DNA of 64,000 bases from JAEMQF01 sp963850525 (GCA_963850525.1 CAWKLQ010000008.1:186001-250000); one strand, 5' to 3'. Positions 33,471-42,028 are shown, counted from the stretch's first letter. Notes: generated by a model from the sequence alone, not told the origin. Numbers and translations are program-made.

Positions 33471-35186
33471 ATGGACAAGATCTGGCTGAAGCACTACCCA
33501 CCCGGCATGCCGGCGGAGGTTGACCCCCACGAGTTCGTTTCGCTGCGCGACGTGTTCAAGCGGAGCATCCGGCGTTTTGCCGACTTGCCCGCCTACAGCA
33601 ACCTGGGCGCGACGCTGAGCTACGCCGAGCTCGACCGCGCCAGCCAGGCCTTCGCCGCGTATCTGCAAAAGCAGCTGCATCTGCGCAAGGGCGAACGCGT
33701 CGCGCTCATGCTGCCGAATCTGCTGCAGTACCCGGTGGCGCTGTTCGGCGTGTTGCGCGCCGGCCTGGTGGTCGTGAAAGTGAACCCGCAGTACACCGTG
33801 CCCGAGCTCGAGCACCAGTTGAAGGATTCGGAGGCTGCGGCGATCGTCGTACTCGAAAACTTCGCGCACACGCTGCAAGGCGTGCTGGAGAAGAACCCGG
33901 CGCTGCGCCTGCACGTCATCACAACGGAAGTCGGCGACATGCTGCCGGTGATCAAGGAAGTGCTGACGAATGTCGTCGTCAAGTATGTGAAGAAGATGGT
34001 GCCACCGTGGACTATCCCCGGAGCCGTCGAATTCAATGCGGCTTTGCGCGCCGGCCATGCAGAGGAACTCGACGAGGCGCCGCTCAACCACGCCGACACC
34101 GCGTTCCTGCAGTACACGGGCGGAACGACCGGCGTGGCCAAAGGTGCCGTGTTGACGCACGGCAACATGGTCGCCAACGTGCAACAGGTGGCGGCGTGGA
34201 TCGCGCACGACCTGAAGGACGGCAAGGAAATCTTCGTCTGCCCGCTGCCGCTATATCACATCTACGCGCTCACCAGCAGCCTGGTGTTCATGAAGATCGG
34301 CGCGCACACCGTGCTGGTGACGAATCCACGCGACATGCACGCCTTCATCCACGATCTGAAGCGCCATCCGTTCACGGCGATCATCGGCGTCAACACGCTG
34401 TACCGGGCGCTGCTCGACACGCCCGAGTTCGCCGGCGTCAACCCGCGCAGCCTCAAGCTCGCGGCTGCGGGCGGCATGGCGGTGCAGCGCATCGTTGCGC
34501 AGCGCTGGAAGCAGGCCACCGGCGTGCCGCTCGTCGAGGGCTACGGGTTGACGGAAACCTCACCCGTGGCGATTTCGAACCCACTCAACATCGACGACTG
34601 GACCGGCAACATCGGCATGCCCCTGCCTTCGACTTCGGCCGCCGTGCTCGACGACGCCGGCCAGGAGCTGCCGATCGGCGAAGTCGGCGAAATTTGCATC
34701 CGCGGGCCGCAGGTGATGGCCGGCTACTGGAAGCGGCCCGACGAGACGCTAAACGTCATGACCGCGCAGGGTTGGCTTCGCACCGGCGACATGGGCTTCA
34801 TGGACGAGCGCGGCGTCTTCAAGATCACGGACCGCAAGAAAGACATGATCCTGGTGTCGGGTTTCAAAGTCTTCCCGAACCAGATCGAAGACGCCGTGGC
34901 GTTGCACCCGGGGGTCGCCGAAGTGGGCGCGATCGGCGTTCCTGACGAGCGATCTGGCGAAGCAGTGAAGATCGTCGTCGTGCGCAGCGACCCGCTGCTC
35001 ACCGAAGAGGCGCTGCGCGAGCATTGCCGGCAACACCTGACCGACTACAAGATTCCCAAGTTCATCGTGTTCCGCAGCGAGCCGTTGCCGAAGACGAACC
35101 TGGGCAAGATCCTGCGCCGTCAGTTGCGCGACGAACAGCAGGGCGCCCATGTCGAAGCGCCGCGCCAGCTGAGCGAAGTCACGTGA
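33471..35186 (+). CDS. fadD: Long-chain fatty-acid--CoA ligase
   Basis: A 571-residue AMP-forming ligase of the FadD type. Motifs are the phosphate loop YTGGTTGVAKGAVLTHGN, LPLYHIYALTSSLVFMK, EGYGLTETSPVAISNP, the hinge GWLRTGDMGFMDERGVF followed by KITDRKKDMILVSGFKVFPNQIE (FadD signature), and the catalytic lysine segment LPKTNLGKILRRQLRDE. It activates long-chain fatty acids. The 115-bp gap after the alcohol dehydrogenase holds a possible promoter box. Together with the two upstream genes it forms a possible fatty-acid to fatty-alcohol route. Confidence 0.93.
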   Translation: MDKIWLKHYPPGMPAEVDPHEFVSLRDVFKRSIRRFADLPAYSNLGATLSYAELDRASQAFAAYLQKQLHLRKGERVALMLPNLLQYPVALFGVLRAGLVVVKVNPQYTVPELEHQLKDSEAAAIVVLENFAHTLQGVLEKNPALRLHVITTEVGDMLPVIKEVLTNVVVKYVKKMVPPWTIPGAVEFNAALRAGHAEELDEAPLNHADTAFLQYTGGTTGVAKGAVLTHGNMVANVQQVAAWIAHDLKDGKEIFVCPLPLYHIYALTSSLVFMKIGAHTVLVTNPRDMHAFIHDLKRHPFTAIIGVNTLYRALLDTPEFAGVNPRSLKLAAAGGMAVQRIVAQRWKQATGVPLVEGYGLTETSPVAISNPLNIDDWTGNIGMPLPSTSAAVLDDAGQELPIGEVGEICIRGPQVMAGYWKRPDETLNVMTAQGWLRTGDMGFMDERGVFKITDRKKDMILVSGFKVFPNQIEDAVALHPGVAEVGAIGVPDERSGEAVKIVVVRSDPLLTEEALREHCRQHLTDYKIPKFIVFRSEPLPKTNLGKILRRQLRDEQQGAHVEAPRQLSEVT

Positions 35187-35220
35187 GGGAACGCCCATGA
35201 CCCGGTTCCTTGCTGCGGAT

Positions 35221-35234
35221 TTGCGGCGGCTCAA
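35221..35234. promoter_or_regulatory. FNR/ANR-like box upstream of the BON protein gene (weak)
   Basis: TTGCG-GCGG-CTCAA fits TTG-N8-CAA, with seven of ten positions, and lies 116 bp upstream of the BON gene start in a 163-bp intergenic region. Confidence 0.3.
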
Positions 35235-35349
35235 ATGACGGGCACGTGCCACGCCTAGCATGTGTGGGATCGATGCGAGAGCCCACTTCCCGGAGGCTTT
35301 CGCGCTTCAACGCTTCGCGGCTGCCGGGCGCCGCGCAAAGGACTGAATC

Positions 35350-36003
35350 ATGAAGACCGATGCACAACTGAAGAAGGACGTGACGGCGGAACTCGAGTGG
35401 GACCCGTCGATCAATCCGAGCCATGTCGGTGTCACGGCAGCAGACGGTGTGGTCACGCTGTCCGGCCACCTCAACACGTTTGCCGAAAAGTACGCAGTCG
35501 AGCGTGCCGTGCAGCGCGTGCAGGGCGTCAAGGCGATCGCGATGGAACTCGACGTGAAACTCGAGCCCGGCCACAAGCGCAGCGACTCGGAGATTGCCGG
35601 CGCGGTGGAATCGGCGCTGCTGTGGCACGCACTCGTGCCGGCGGAGCGGATCCAGGTCAAGGTGGAAAAAGGCTGGATCACGCTGAAGGGCGAAGTCGAC
35701 TGGGAGTACCAGCGGCAAAACGCCGAGAAGGCGGTGCGCCCGCTGACCGGCGTGGTAGGGATCAGCAATACGATCACGCTCAAGCCCTCGGTCACTCCCG
35801 CCAAGGTGGCGGACCGGATTCGCGACGCCATGGCACGCCACGCAGAGCGCGAAGCCAAGCACATCGAAGTCATGGTCAGCGGCTCGGCAGTGACGCTGCG
35901 CGGCACGGTCGATTCCTGGGCCGAACGCAACGCCGCCTTCGGCGCTGCGTGGTCGGCGCCGGGCGTGCTGAGCGTGGTCAATGAAATCCGGGTGCAGTCC
36001 TGA
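35350..36003 (+). CDS. Triple BON-domain protein
   Basis: A 217-residue protein with three BON repeats in tandem (about residues 5-70, 78-145 and 148-215). Each has the LKKDVTAELEWDPSI / VTAADGVVTLSGHLNTFAEK pattern and ends in a VxxVxNxIxV-type strand. There is no signal peptide, so it is probably cytoplasmic, unlike OsmY. BON proteins are usually tied to osmotic or envelope stress. The next gene starts four bases after its stop, so a short operon is likely. Confidence 0.88.
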   Translation: MKTDAQLKKDVTAELEWDPSINPSHVGVTAADGVVTLSGHLNTFAEKYAVERAVQRVQGVKAIAMELDVKLEPGHKRSDSEIAGAVESALLWHALVPAERIQVKVEKGWITLKGEVDWEYQRQNAEKAVRPLTGVVGISNTITLKPSVTPAKVADRIRDAMARHAEREAKHIEVMVSGSAVTLRGTVDSWAERNAAFGAAWSAPGVLSVVNEIRVQS

Positions 36004-36007
36004 CCCC

Positions 36008-36652
36008 ATGACCCGGGCCGTCGCGAGAGACGCCGTGGCGCCTGAGTCCAGAGGTTCGCACGAAGAGCGCCAAGGCGTGCAGCTGCCGCCGCCGGTCACC
36101 ACCGGCGGCATGCCGTTGCACCAAGCGCTCAGCCAACGCCAGTCGTGGCGCAATTTCGCGCCCACGCCGCTCGAGCCGCAGACCTTGTCTGATTTGTTGT
36201 GGGCCGCCGCGGGCATCAATCGCAGAGCGGACGGCGGACGCACCACGCCCAGCGCGATGAAATCGTACGAGATCGATTTGTACGTGGCGCGCCGCGACGG
36301 CCTGTACCTCTACGAGCCGCAAGCGCACCGGCTGAGCTTGCACGCACCGATCGACGTGCGCCGCAGCACCGGCTACGAAGAGTTCGTCGACAACGCGCCG
36401 CTGGAACTGATTTATGTCGCCGACCTCGCCCGCATGCCGCTCGTCCCCGCGCAGCGCCGGGACACCTACGCCGCGGCGGCGGCGGGTGCGATGGCGCAAA
36501 ACGTCTACCTGTTCTGCGCGTCTGCCGGGCTGGCCGCGGCAATCCGCAGCTGGATCGACCCCGGCATCCTCGCCACCACGATGAGGCTTGGCGCGCAGCA
36601 GCGCATCGTGATGTCGCAAGGGCTGGGCTTTGCCAGCGATGCCAGTGCTTGA
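36008..36652 (+). CDS. Nitroreductase-family protein
   Basis: A 214-residue flavin-dependent nitroreductase-like protein. It contains MPLHQALSQRQSWRNFAPTPLEPQTLSDLLWAAAG (FMN-binding Arg-Ser region), a central GAMAQNVYLFCASAGLAAAIRSWID and a C-terminal RIVMSQGLGF. This compact group uses a peptide starting with a variable N-terminal tail; the start at 36008 is four bases after the BON gene stop. Electron donor and substrate are unknown; the family reduces nitro groups, quinones or flavins. Confidence 0.82.
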   Translation: MTRAVARDAVAPESRGSHEERQGVQLPPPVTTGGMPLHQALSQRQSWRNFAPTPLEPQTLSDLLWAAAGINRRADGGRTTPSAMKSYEIDLYVARRDGLYLYEPQAHRLSLHAPIDVRRSTGYEEFVDNAPLELIYVADLARMPLVPAQRRDTYAAAAAGAMAQNVYLFCASAGLAAAIRSWIDPGILATTMRLGAQQRIVMSQGLGFASDASA

Positions 36653-36663
36653 CGCGCGCGCGT

Positions 36664-36677
36664 TTGACAAGGCTCAA
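36664..36677. promoter_or_regulatory. FNR/ANR box upstream of the yqjD-E-K-like operon
   Basis: TTGAC-AAGG-CTCAA has the extended TTGA-N6-TCAA core, which is expected by chance only about 0.15 times in the window. It lies 82-95 bp upstream of the DUF883 start. Confidence 0.55.
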
Positions 36678-36758
36678 CGCACGCCTGCAACTGCACCGTA
36701 GCATGGCCTCGTGCAGCCGCAGCCGCAGTTGCACCCCTTCACCCAGAGAGGAACCCTC

Positions 36759-37088
36759 ATGGAAACCACCCCCCTTGTCGCCACTGCCGATCAAAGCGCC
36801 CGCGATCGTTTGGCGCACAGCCTGCAGCAAATGGTCGACGAAGCCGAACATCTGTTGAAGAACGCGCAGCGCACCGGCAGCGAGCAGTTCAACGCGGCGC
36901 GCGACAAATTCGAATCTCGGCTGCGCAGCGCCAAAGCCGAGCTGAGCGACCTGGAACAGACCGCGCTGGACAACGCCAGGCGCGCCGCGCGCGCCACCGA
37001 CCACGCCGTGCATGAACATCCCTACACGGCGATGGGAATCGCCGCAGGCGTGGGCCTGCTCGTCGGCATGCTCGTCGCGCGGCGCTAG
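36759..37088 (+). CDS. DUF883 (YqjD/ElaB-like) membrane-anchored protein
   Basis: A 109-residue protein with a long charged helix (about residues 15-80, coiled-coil-like: LLKNAQRTGSEQFNAARDKFE) and a single C-terminal membrane helix HPYTAMGIAAGVGLLVGMLVA, the DUF883 layout. E. coli YqjD anchors ribosomes at the membrane in stationary phase. The start is supported by AGAGGAA just upstream. It is followed by YqjE- and YqjK-like genes in the same order as in E. coli. Confidence 0.9.
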   Translation: METTPLVATADQSARDRLAHSLQQMVDEAEHLLKNAQRTGSEQFNAARDKFESRLRSAKAELSDLEQTALDNARRAARATDHAVHEHPYTAMGIAAGVGLLVGMLVARR

Positions 37089-37096
37089 GCGCGCGC

Positions 37097-37519
37097 TTGC
37101 CGTTGTTGCGCGCGGGGCCGGCTTTGGACACGACTGCGCGCCCTGGCCTGCTGGGATCGGCGCGTGCGGTGCTCGCCGGGCTCGTCGAGATCGGCCACAC
37201 GCGCTTGCAGCTTGCCGGGACCGAGCTCGAAGAGGAGCGGCTGCGCGTGGCGCAGTTGCTGCTCTTCGCCACCGCCGCACTGTTCTTTCTGGGCCTCGGC
37301 CTGGTGCTGTTCGCACTCTTGCTCGTGCTGCTGTTCTGGGACAGTCATCGGGTTCTCGTGCTCGGCGCCGAAACGATTCTGATGCTCTCGATCGGCGCAG
37401 GTCTGGCCGGCGTCTGGCGGCACAAGGCGCGCACCAAACCGCGCTTTCTCGGCGCCACGCTGACCGAACTGCAGCGCGACCGCGAGACGCTCCAGGCCGG
37501 CGCGGCGCCCCGGCCATGA
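37097..37519 (+). CDS. YqjE-like phage-holin-superfamily membrane protein
   Basis: A 140-residue protein with an amphipathic N-terminal helix (LVEIGHTRLQLAGTELEEERLRVAQ) and two membrane helices (about residues 52-82 and 90-108), the layout of the YqjE/DUF1469 family. The likely start is TTG at 37097, eight bases after the DUF883 stop. Function in the family is unknown. Its stop overlaps the next start by four bases, confirming an operon. Confidence 0.8.
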   Translation: MPLLRAGPALDTTARPGLLGSARAVLAGLVEIGHTRLQLAGTELEEERLRVAQLLLFATAALFFLGLGLVLFALLLVLLFWDSHRVLVLGAETILMLSIGAGLAGVWRHKARTKPRFLGATLTELQRDRETLQAGAAPRP

Positions 37520-37800
37520 CCGACGCGCAATACCGAACCGTGCTCGCCGCGCGTCGCGTGCAGTTGGTGCAGCGCGCGCAGTGCCAGCGCGAGCAGCTCG
37601 CCCAAAGCGCGCAGCCCCTGGTGCAGGCTGCGGTCTGGGTCGAACGCGGCTTCGGCGTGTGGCGCACGCTGCAAGAGCGGCCTTGGCTGGTGCTCGTCCC
37701 GGCCGTCGCGTTGGCACTGTGGCGCCCCCGACACGTGCTGCGCGCCCTGCCCGTCTTGCTCGGTTTGTGGCGCGCCGGCGCCCCATTGAGGCCGCGCTGA
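37516..37800 (+). CDS. YqjK-like small protein
   Basis: A 94-residue basic protein with an N-terminal helical, Gln/Arg-rich part (YRTVLAARRVQLVQRAQCQ) and one or two short hydrophobic stretches (PWLVLVPAVALALW, LRALPVLLGLW). Position and style match YqjK, third gene of the yqjD-E-K cluster; the sequence itself is weakly conserved. It overlaps the YqjE-like gene by ATGA. Confidence 0.7.
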   Translation: MTDAQYRTVLAARRVQLVQRAQCQREQLAQSAQPLVQAAVWVERGFGVWRTLQERPWLVLVPAVALALWRPRHVLRALPVLLGLWRAGAPLRPR

Positions 37801-37817
37801 AGACCCGCGCGGGCCGA

Positions 37818-38135
37818 TCAAGCGTGGCCGAGGCGGCGCAGTTGCGACCTGAGCGCGTCGATCTCGTCGAGCAGGTCGAGCATGAGCGCCGCGGCGGCGG
37901 CGTTCAATTCCAGATCGCGCGTCAGGCGCGTCGCGGCGCGCGCACGCGGCAGGCTGGACCCGCCGAAGCGCCAGTCCTGCGGCTGCTCGCCGCTCGTGGC
38001 CAGCACGCCTTCATGGACCAGCGCCACCAATTGCTCGCTCTGCGCGCCGCACAGCCGGCACAGCTCGTCGAGCGTGAACTGAAGCTCTTCTTCGACGAGC
38101 ACGGCCTGGACCACAACGCTGGGGATTTCACTCAT
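37818..38135 (-). CDS. cbpM: Chaperone modulator CbpM
   Basis: A 105-residue MerR-like helical protein. It shows FTLDELCRLCGAQSEQLVALVHEGVL and a C-terminal helix LNAAAAALMLDLLDEIDALRSQLRRL, the CbpM pattern. In E. coli CbpM binds and inhibits the J-domain protein CbpA. It lies two bases after the cbpA-like gene in the same orientation, as in other genomes. Confidence 0.88.
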   Translation of the reverse strand: MSEIPSVVVQAVLVEEELQFTLDELCRLCGAQSEQLVALVHEGVLATSGEQPQDWRFGGSSLPRARAATRLTRDLELNAAAAALMLDLLDEIDALRSQLRRLGHA

Positions 38136-38137
38136 CG

Positions 38138-39082
38138 TCAGGCCTCCATGGATCGGCGTGCATCGAAGTCGCCGAAAGTCTTGGCGAATGCGCGCCAAGC
38201 TTCCTTCGCCTCGTCAGTATCGGCGCTCGGCAATGCGATCGACAGAACGGCGTACAGGTCGCCAGGGGGCGTGCTGGGAATCCCCTTGCCGCGCAAGCGC
38301 AGTTTGCGCCCGGCTTTCGACCCCGCCGGCACCGCGAGTTCGACGCTGCCGTCGGGCGTCGCCAAGTCGACGGTGGCACCGAGCGCCGCCTCCCAGGGCG
38401 CCAGCGGCAGGTCGGCGTAAACGTCGCGGCCGTCGACGCGAAACCGCGGGTGCAGGGCAAAGCCGACTTCGAGATACAAGTCACCTGCACCGCCCGGCCC
38501 CGGACCGCCTTGGCCGGCCAGGCGCAGGTGCTGCCCGTCGCGAATCCCTTTGGGGATGTTGACGTCCAATTGACGCTCGACGAGCGTCACGTGGCCGGCG
38601 GCGTCGAGCTGCGGGACGCGCAGCGAAATCGTGCGCTGTGCGCCCCGGTACGCGTCGACCAGATCGATCTGCACTTTCGCATGGTGGTCGTTGCCCGGCC
38701 CGTGCGGCGCGGCGCGCGCGCCGCGCAAGCCCGCACCGTGCCGCCCGAACAGCGCCGCGAAAAAGTCGCTGTGGCTCGGGGAATCAGGCCCGGCGCCGAA
38801 ATCGGCGCCGCTGAATTCAAAGCCGCTCTCCCAACCCGGCGGCGGGCTGAACTCCTGCCCGCGCGCGTAGCGTTTGCCCACCTCGTCGTAGGCGGCGCGC
38901 TTCTCGGCGTCGCCCAAGGCCTCGTAGGCCTCGGCGATTTCCTTGAAGCGCGCTTCGGCGTCGGGCTCCTTGCTCACGTCAGGGTGGAACTTGCGCGCCA
39001 GCTTGCGGTACGCGCGCTTCACTTCGTCCTGAGTCGCGGAGCGCTCGACGCCTAGCGTTGCGTAGTAGTCCTTGAATTCCAT
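38138..39082 (-). CDS. cbpA: DnaJ-like co-chaperone CbpA
   Basis: A 314-residue J-domain protein. The N-terminal J domain has DYYATLGVERSATQDEVKRAYRKLARKFHPDVS with the HPD motif, then a Gly/Phe-rich linker, and two C-terminal substrate-binding domains (VDLATPDGSVELAVPAGSKAGRKLRLRGKGIP). There is no cysteine-rich zinc centre, which separates CbpA from DnaJ. It delivers substrates to DnaK in stress. An FNR-like box at 39137-39150 lies 55-68 bp upstream. Confidence 0.93.
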   Translation of the reverse strand: MEFKDYYATLGVERSATQDEVKRAYRKLARKFHPDVSKEPDAEARFKEIAEAYEALGDAEKRAAYDEVGKRYARGQEFSPPPGWESGFEFSGADFGAGPDSPSHSDFFAALFGRHGAGLRGARAAPHGPGNDHHAKVQIDLVDAYRGAQRTISLRVPQLDAAGHVTLVERQLDVNIPKGIRDGQHLRLAGQGGPGPGGAGDLYLEVGFALHPRFRVDGRDVYADLPLAPWEAALGATVDLATPDGSVELAVPAGSKAGRKLRLRGKGIPSTPPGDLYAVLSIALPSADTDEAKEAWRAFAKTFGDFDARRSMEA

Positions 39083-39136
39083 GAAGCTTCCCGCGGCGTG
39101 CGTGCGACACGGTAGACGACCCCGCTTCGCCGGCGC

Positions 39137-39150
39137 TTGAGCGAGGTCAA
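39137..39150. promoter_or_regulatory. FNR/ANR box upstream of cbpA
   Basis: TTGAG-CGAG-GTCAA, eight of ten positions with a TTGA-N6-TCAA core, is placed 55-68 bp upstream of the cbpA start. It lies in a 285-bp divergent region that also holds the box at 39288 for the usp gene. Confidence 0.55.
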
Positions 39151-39287
39151 GGCGTTGCCTTCTTTCACCCCGACCCGCACACGAGTGACGATGCGAAAGA
39201 GCCCCAAGCTGACGTGCTGCCTTACCCGGCCCGCCGAGATGGACACCGTCGAACGCGCCATCGCCGCGCCCATGTGCAACGCGCCGC

Positions 39288-39301
39288 TTGCGCAATGTCA
39301 A
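39288..39301. promoter_or_regulatory. FNR/ANR-like box upstream of the first usp gene
   Basis: TTGCG-CAAT-GTCAA, seven of ten positions, lies 67-80 bp upstream of the usp start at 39368. The downstream CATAAAGG could supply a weak -10 region. Confidence 0.5.
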
Positions 39302-39367
39302 GTAGCGCCGGCGCGCTCGCGATCACCATAAAGGCGTTGTGCGCCAAGAGCGAAAGCGAGGACCTCA

Positions 39368-39796
39368 ATGAAACCGATGAAAGTACTGTTGCCCGTGGAC
39401 GGCAGTGCCTATACCAAGCGCATGCTGGGTTGGGTCGCGGCCCACGACGAATTTTTCGACCCCTCGACCGAGTACACCGTCTTGACGGCGGTGGCCGAAC
39501 TGCCGCACCACGCCGGCTTCTTCGAACTCGGCGATCTCAAGGGCTACTACGCCGCGCGTGCGGAAGACGTGTTGAAGCCCGTGCGTGCCTTCATCGCACA
39601 GAAGAAGTGGCGCGCCAACTACGAACAACGCGTCGGCCCGGCGGCAGACATCATTGCCACGGAGGCGACAAAGGGCGAGTTCGATCTGATCGTGCTCGGC
39701 TCGCACGGCCATTCGGCGCTCGCGAATCTGGCCCTGGGATCCGTCGCGACCGGCGTGTTGGCGCGCTGCAAGACGCCAGTGCTGCTGATTCGTTGA
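39368..39796 (+). CDS. Universal stress protein (single domain)
   Basis: A 142-residue UspA-fold protein with MKVLLPVDGSAYTKRML at the start and the ATP-binding motif LGSHGHSALANLALGSVATGVL (G-x2-G-x9-G-S type), so it probably binds ATP. Usp genes in facultative anaerobes are often controlled by ANR/FNR; a fitting box lies upstream. Two more usp genes follow within 2 kb. Confidence 0.93.
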   Translation: MKPMKVLLPVDGSAYTKRMLGWVAAHDEFFDPSTEYTVLTAVAELPHHAGFFELGDLKGYYAARAEDVLKPVRAFIAQKKWRANYEQRVGPAADIIATEATKGEFDLIVLGSHGHSALANLALGSVATGVLARCKTPVLLIR

Positions 39797-39825
39797 CCCC
39801 TGCCTCTTGCTTCAAAGGAGTTCCC

Positions 39826-40269
39826 GTGTTCAAACACCTCTTGATTCCCGTTGACGGCACCGACCTCGCCGAACGCGCCATCCAAGCCGGGATCGACCTG
39901 GCCAAACAGCTCGACGCGAGCATCACCGCGTTCATCGCCGAACCGCTGGCGCCGGCACCGTCTCCCGGGCGCGGCGCGCTGCACTATGCGCGCGAGCTGG
40001 AGCAATACAACGCGGACGTGGCGCAACACGCCCAGGGCGTGCTCGGCAGCTTCGAGCGCCTCGCCGTGCAGTCGGGCGTGCCCTTCAACGGCGTGCACAC
40101 CCAGACGCACCGGATCGACGAAGCCATCGCAGACGCGGCGCGCGAACACGGTTGCGACATGATCGTGATGGCCACCCACGGGCGCGGGGTGTTCGGCGAA
40201 ATGCTGTTCGGCTCGCGCACCAAAGGCGTGATGGCGCTGAGCAAGCTGCCGCTGCTCGTCCTGCACTGA
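39826..40269 (+). CDS. Universal stress protein (single domain)
   Basis: A 147-residue UspA-fold protein: HLLIPVDGTDLAERAIQAGIDLAKQL at the N-terminus and the ATP motif MATHGRGVFGEMLFGSRTKGVM near the C-terminus. It starts with GTG at 39826, supported by AAAGGAG, 29 bp after the preceding usp gene. It is more divergent from the first usp than expected for a recent duplication. Confidence 0.92.
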   Translation: MFKHLLIPVDGTDLAERAIQAGIDLAKQLDASITAFIAEPLAPAPSPGRGALHYARELEQYNADVAQHAQGVLGSFERLAVQSGVPFNGVHTQTHRIDEAIADAAREHGCDMIVMATHGRGVFGEMLFGSRTKGVMALSKLPLLVLH

Positions 40270-40284
40270 CTGTTGGCGACAAGC

Positions 40285-40653
40285 ATGGTCACCTCCACCC
40301 GATCCACGGACTTCGAGAAGCTGCGCGAACAGTTGCGCGCCCGAGCGACGAGCCTGCGCGCCGACGTGCAACAGCACCGCGAGCAGCTCGTCGAGCCGGC
40401 TGCGGCAACAGGCAACACCTTCATCGCCGGCGCCGAAGGCGCAGCGGCGGACGCCGACGACGAACGCGAGGTGGCGCTGCTCAGCCGCGCGCAGCAGGAG
40501 CTCGACGCAGTGGACGCCGCGTTGCAGCGTCTGGACAGTGGCAGCTTCGGCACGTGCACGCGTTGCGGCACGCGCATCGAGCTGGCGCGCCTGCAGGCGC
40601 TTCCCGAGGCGCGCCTGTGCCTGGCCTGCCAGCGCATCGCGGAGCACCCGTGA
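40285..40653 (+). CDS. DksA/TraR-type C4 zinc-finger protein
   Basis: A 122-residue protein with an N-terminal coiled coil (FEKLREQLRARATSLRADVQQH), a middle RAQQELDAVDAALQRLDSGSFGTC, and the C-terminal zinc finger CTRCGTRIELARLQALPEARLCLACQ, the DksA/TraR signature. Short paralogues of DksA can act on RNA polymerase, often in stress or zinc limitation. It follows the second usp gene by 15 bp. Confidence 0.9.
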   Translation: MVTSTRSTDFEKLREQLRARATSLRADVQQHREQLVEPAAATGNTFIAGAEGAAADADDEREVALLSRAQQELDAVDAALQRLDSGSFGTCTRCGTRIELARLQALPEARLCLACQRIAEHP

Positions 40654-40733
40654 GTCAGCCCGGCACGCGGGCGGCGCACCGATGACGTTTCACCTCTACG
40701 CTTTGTCGATCACTGGATTTCAGGAGCCCCACG

Positions 40734-41576
40734 ATGCACGCCATCAAGTCCATCCTCATGCACCTGGACGACTCGCCCACCTGCGCGACGCGCCTGCGCG
40801 TGGCGAACACGCTTGCCGAGACGCTGGACGCCAACGTCAAGGCCTTTTACGCCGTGCTGCCGGCCTTCATGCAATACGCCATGGCGTATTCGGCAGGCGC
40901 CGAAGTGGCGCCGCTGATGCAGGCGTTTGAAGCGGAGCGGCGCGCCCGCACCCGGGCCCTGTTCGACGCCACGGTCGGCAGCGGCGCGGCAAAGCGTCTC
41001 GCGCGAGTCGAGTGGGCCGAGTGCGTGGGCGAGCCGAGTCAGGCCTTCGCCCGCGAAGCGTTGATCGCCGACTTGTTGGTGCTGGGCCAGCGCGTCGAAC
41101 TTGCCGAATCCCCCACCGGCGTGACCGCGGACTTCAATGAGTCGGTGCTGATCGCCAGCGGCAGGCCCGCGCTGGTGATTCCGTCGATCTACAAGGCCGA
41201 GCCGATCGGCCGCGTGGTGCTCGTCGCCTGGAAGCCGACACGCGAATCGGCACGTGCGCTGAGCGCCGCCTTGCCGTTCCTGCAGCGCGCCCAGCAAGTG
41301 CACGTGGCCGTGTGGAGCGAACCGGGCGCCGACGCTGGCCCCGCACCGGATGTCGAGGCGAGCCTGCGCCGCCACGGTGTCACCGCGATCCTGCACCGCG
41401 ACGTGGCGCGCAGCCGCGACGTCGGCGAATTGCTGCTGTCACGCGCCGCCGACCTGGGCGCTGACATGCTCGTCATGGGCTGCTACGGCCACACCCGGGC
41501 GCGCGAATGGGCGCTGGGCGGTGCGTCGCGAAGCGTATTGCAGGCGATGACGGTACCGGTGCTGATGTCCCACTGA
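40734..41576 (+). CDS. Tandem-domain universal stress protein
   Basis: A 280-residue protein with two UspA domains. The first (about 1-145) keeps the fold but not a clear ATP motif (ESVLIASGRPALVIPS). The second (about 150-280) has MGCYGHTRAREWALGGASRSVLQAM, the nucleotide-binding G-x2-G-x9-G-S motif in a variant form. It is the third usp gene in the cluster, 80 bp after the DksA-like gene. Confidence 0.92.
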   Translation: MHAIKSILMHLDDSPTCATRLRVANTLAETLDANVKAFYAVLPAFMQYAMAYSAGAEVAPLMQAFEAERRARTRALFDATVGSGAAKRLARVEWAECVGEPSQAFAREALIADLLVLGQRVELAESPTGVTADFNESVLIASGRPALVIPSIYKAEPIGRVVLVAWKPTRESARALSAALPFLQRAQQVHVAVWSEPGADAGPAPDVEASLRRHGVTAILHRDVARSRDVGELLLSRAADLGADMLVMGCYGHTRAREWALGGASRSVLQAMTVPVLMSH

Positions 41577-41631
41577 CCCTGGTGCGAGGTGGCGCAGGCT
41601 CGAGCTCGCGAGCCGAGCGACGCTGCGCCGA

Positions 41632-41991
41632 TCATCCTCCCAGCTGACCCGCTCCCTGCGGCGAGTGCATCTTGACCTGCCCGCGGCGGCGCCGCACATA
41701 GTCCTGAAGGCGACGCGTCATGGCGTCGAACGCCCCGCTCACTGCCGCCGCGATCTCTTCATTCGCCTGGTGTTCGCCGGTGAAGACTTCCTCGCCGGGG
41801 ACACGCACGTCGACCTTGACGGCGTAGACATGTCCTTGGCGATGCCGATTCGCGCTCGCCTGGACCACCACATGGCAGCTGATCAATTCGGGAACGAAAC
41901 GCTCCAGCTTGGCGGCATGGCGCCGGATCTCGCCGTCCAGCGAAGGCAGTGGGGCCATGTCGCGAAAGGTCACTTGCAGTGGTAATTTCAT
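41632..41991 (-). CDS. Ribosome hibernation promoting factor / RaiA-like
   Basis: A 119-residue protein of the short HPF/RaiA family: LQVTFRDMAPLPSLDGEIRRHAAKLERF, then CHVVVQASANRHRQGHVYAVKVDVRVPGEE, and a basic C-terminal helix DAMTRRLQDYVRRRRGQ. It binds the 30S subunit and stalls ribosomes in resting cells. It lacks the long-HPF dimerisation tail. A box TTGAG-ATTG-CGCAA lies 38-51 bp upstream. Confidence 0.88.
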   Translation of the reverse strand: MKLPLQVTFRDMAPLPSLDGEIRRHAAKLERFVPELISCHVVVQASANRHRQGHVYAVKVDVRVPGEEVFTGEHQANEEIAAAVSGAFDAMTRRLQDYVRRRRGQVKMHSPQGAGQLGG

Positions 41992-42028
41992 AGTGGCTCG
42001 ATCCTCGCTTCTTGTGCCGCACTGCACC

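Noticed and set aside
1998..35234. The weaker TTG-N8-CAA boxes at 1998, 33368 and 35221 as firm regulatory sites.
   Set aside because: About five such strings are expected by chance in this window, so they are listed only with low confidence.
41577..41631. A hairpin with stem GGCTCG/CGAGCC between the convergent usp and HPF genes as a terminator.
   Set aside because: The stem is short and no T-run follows on either strand, so an intrinsic terminator cannot be claimed.
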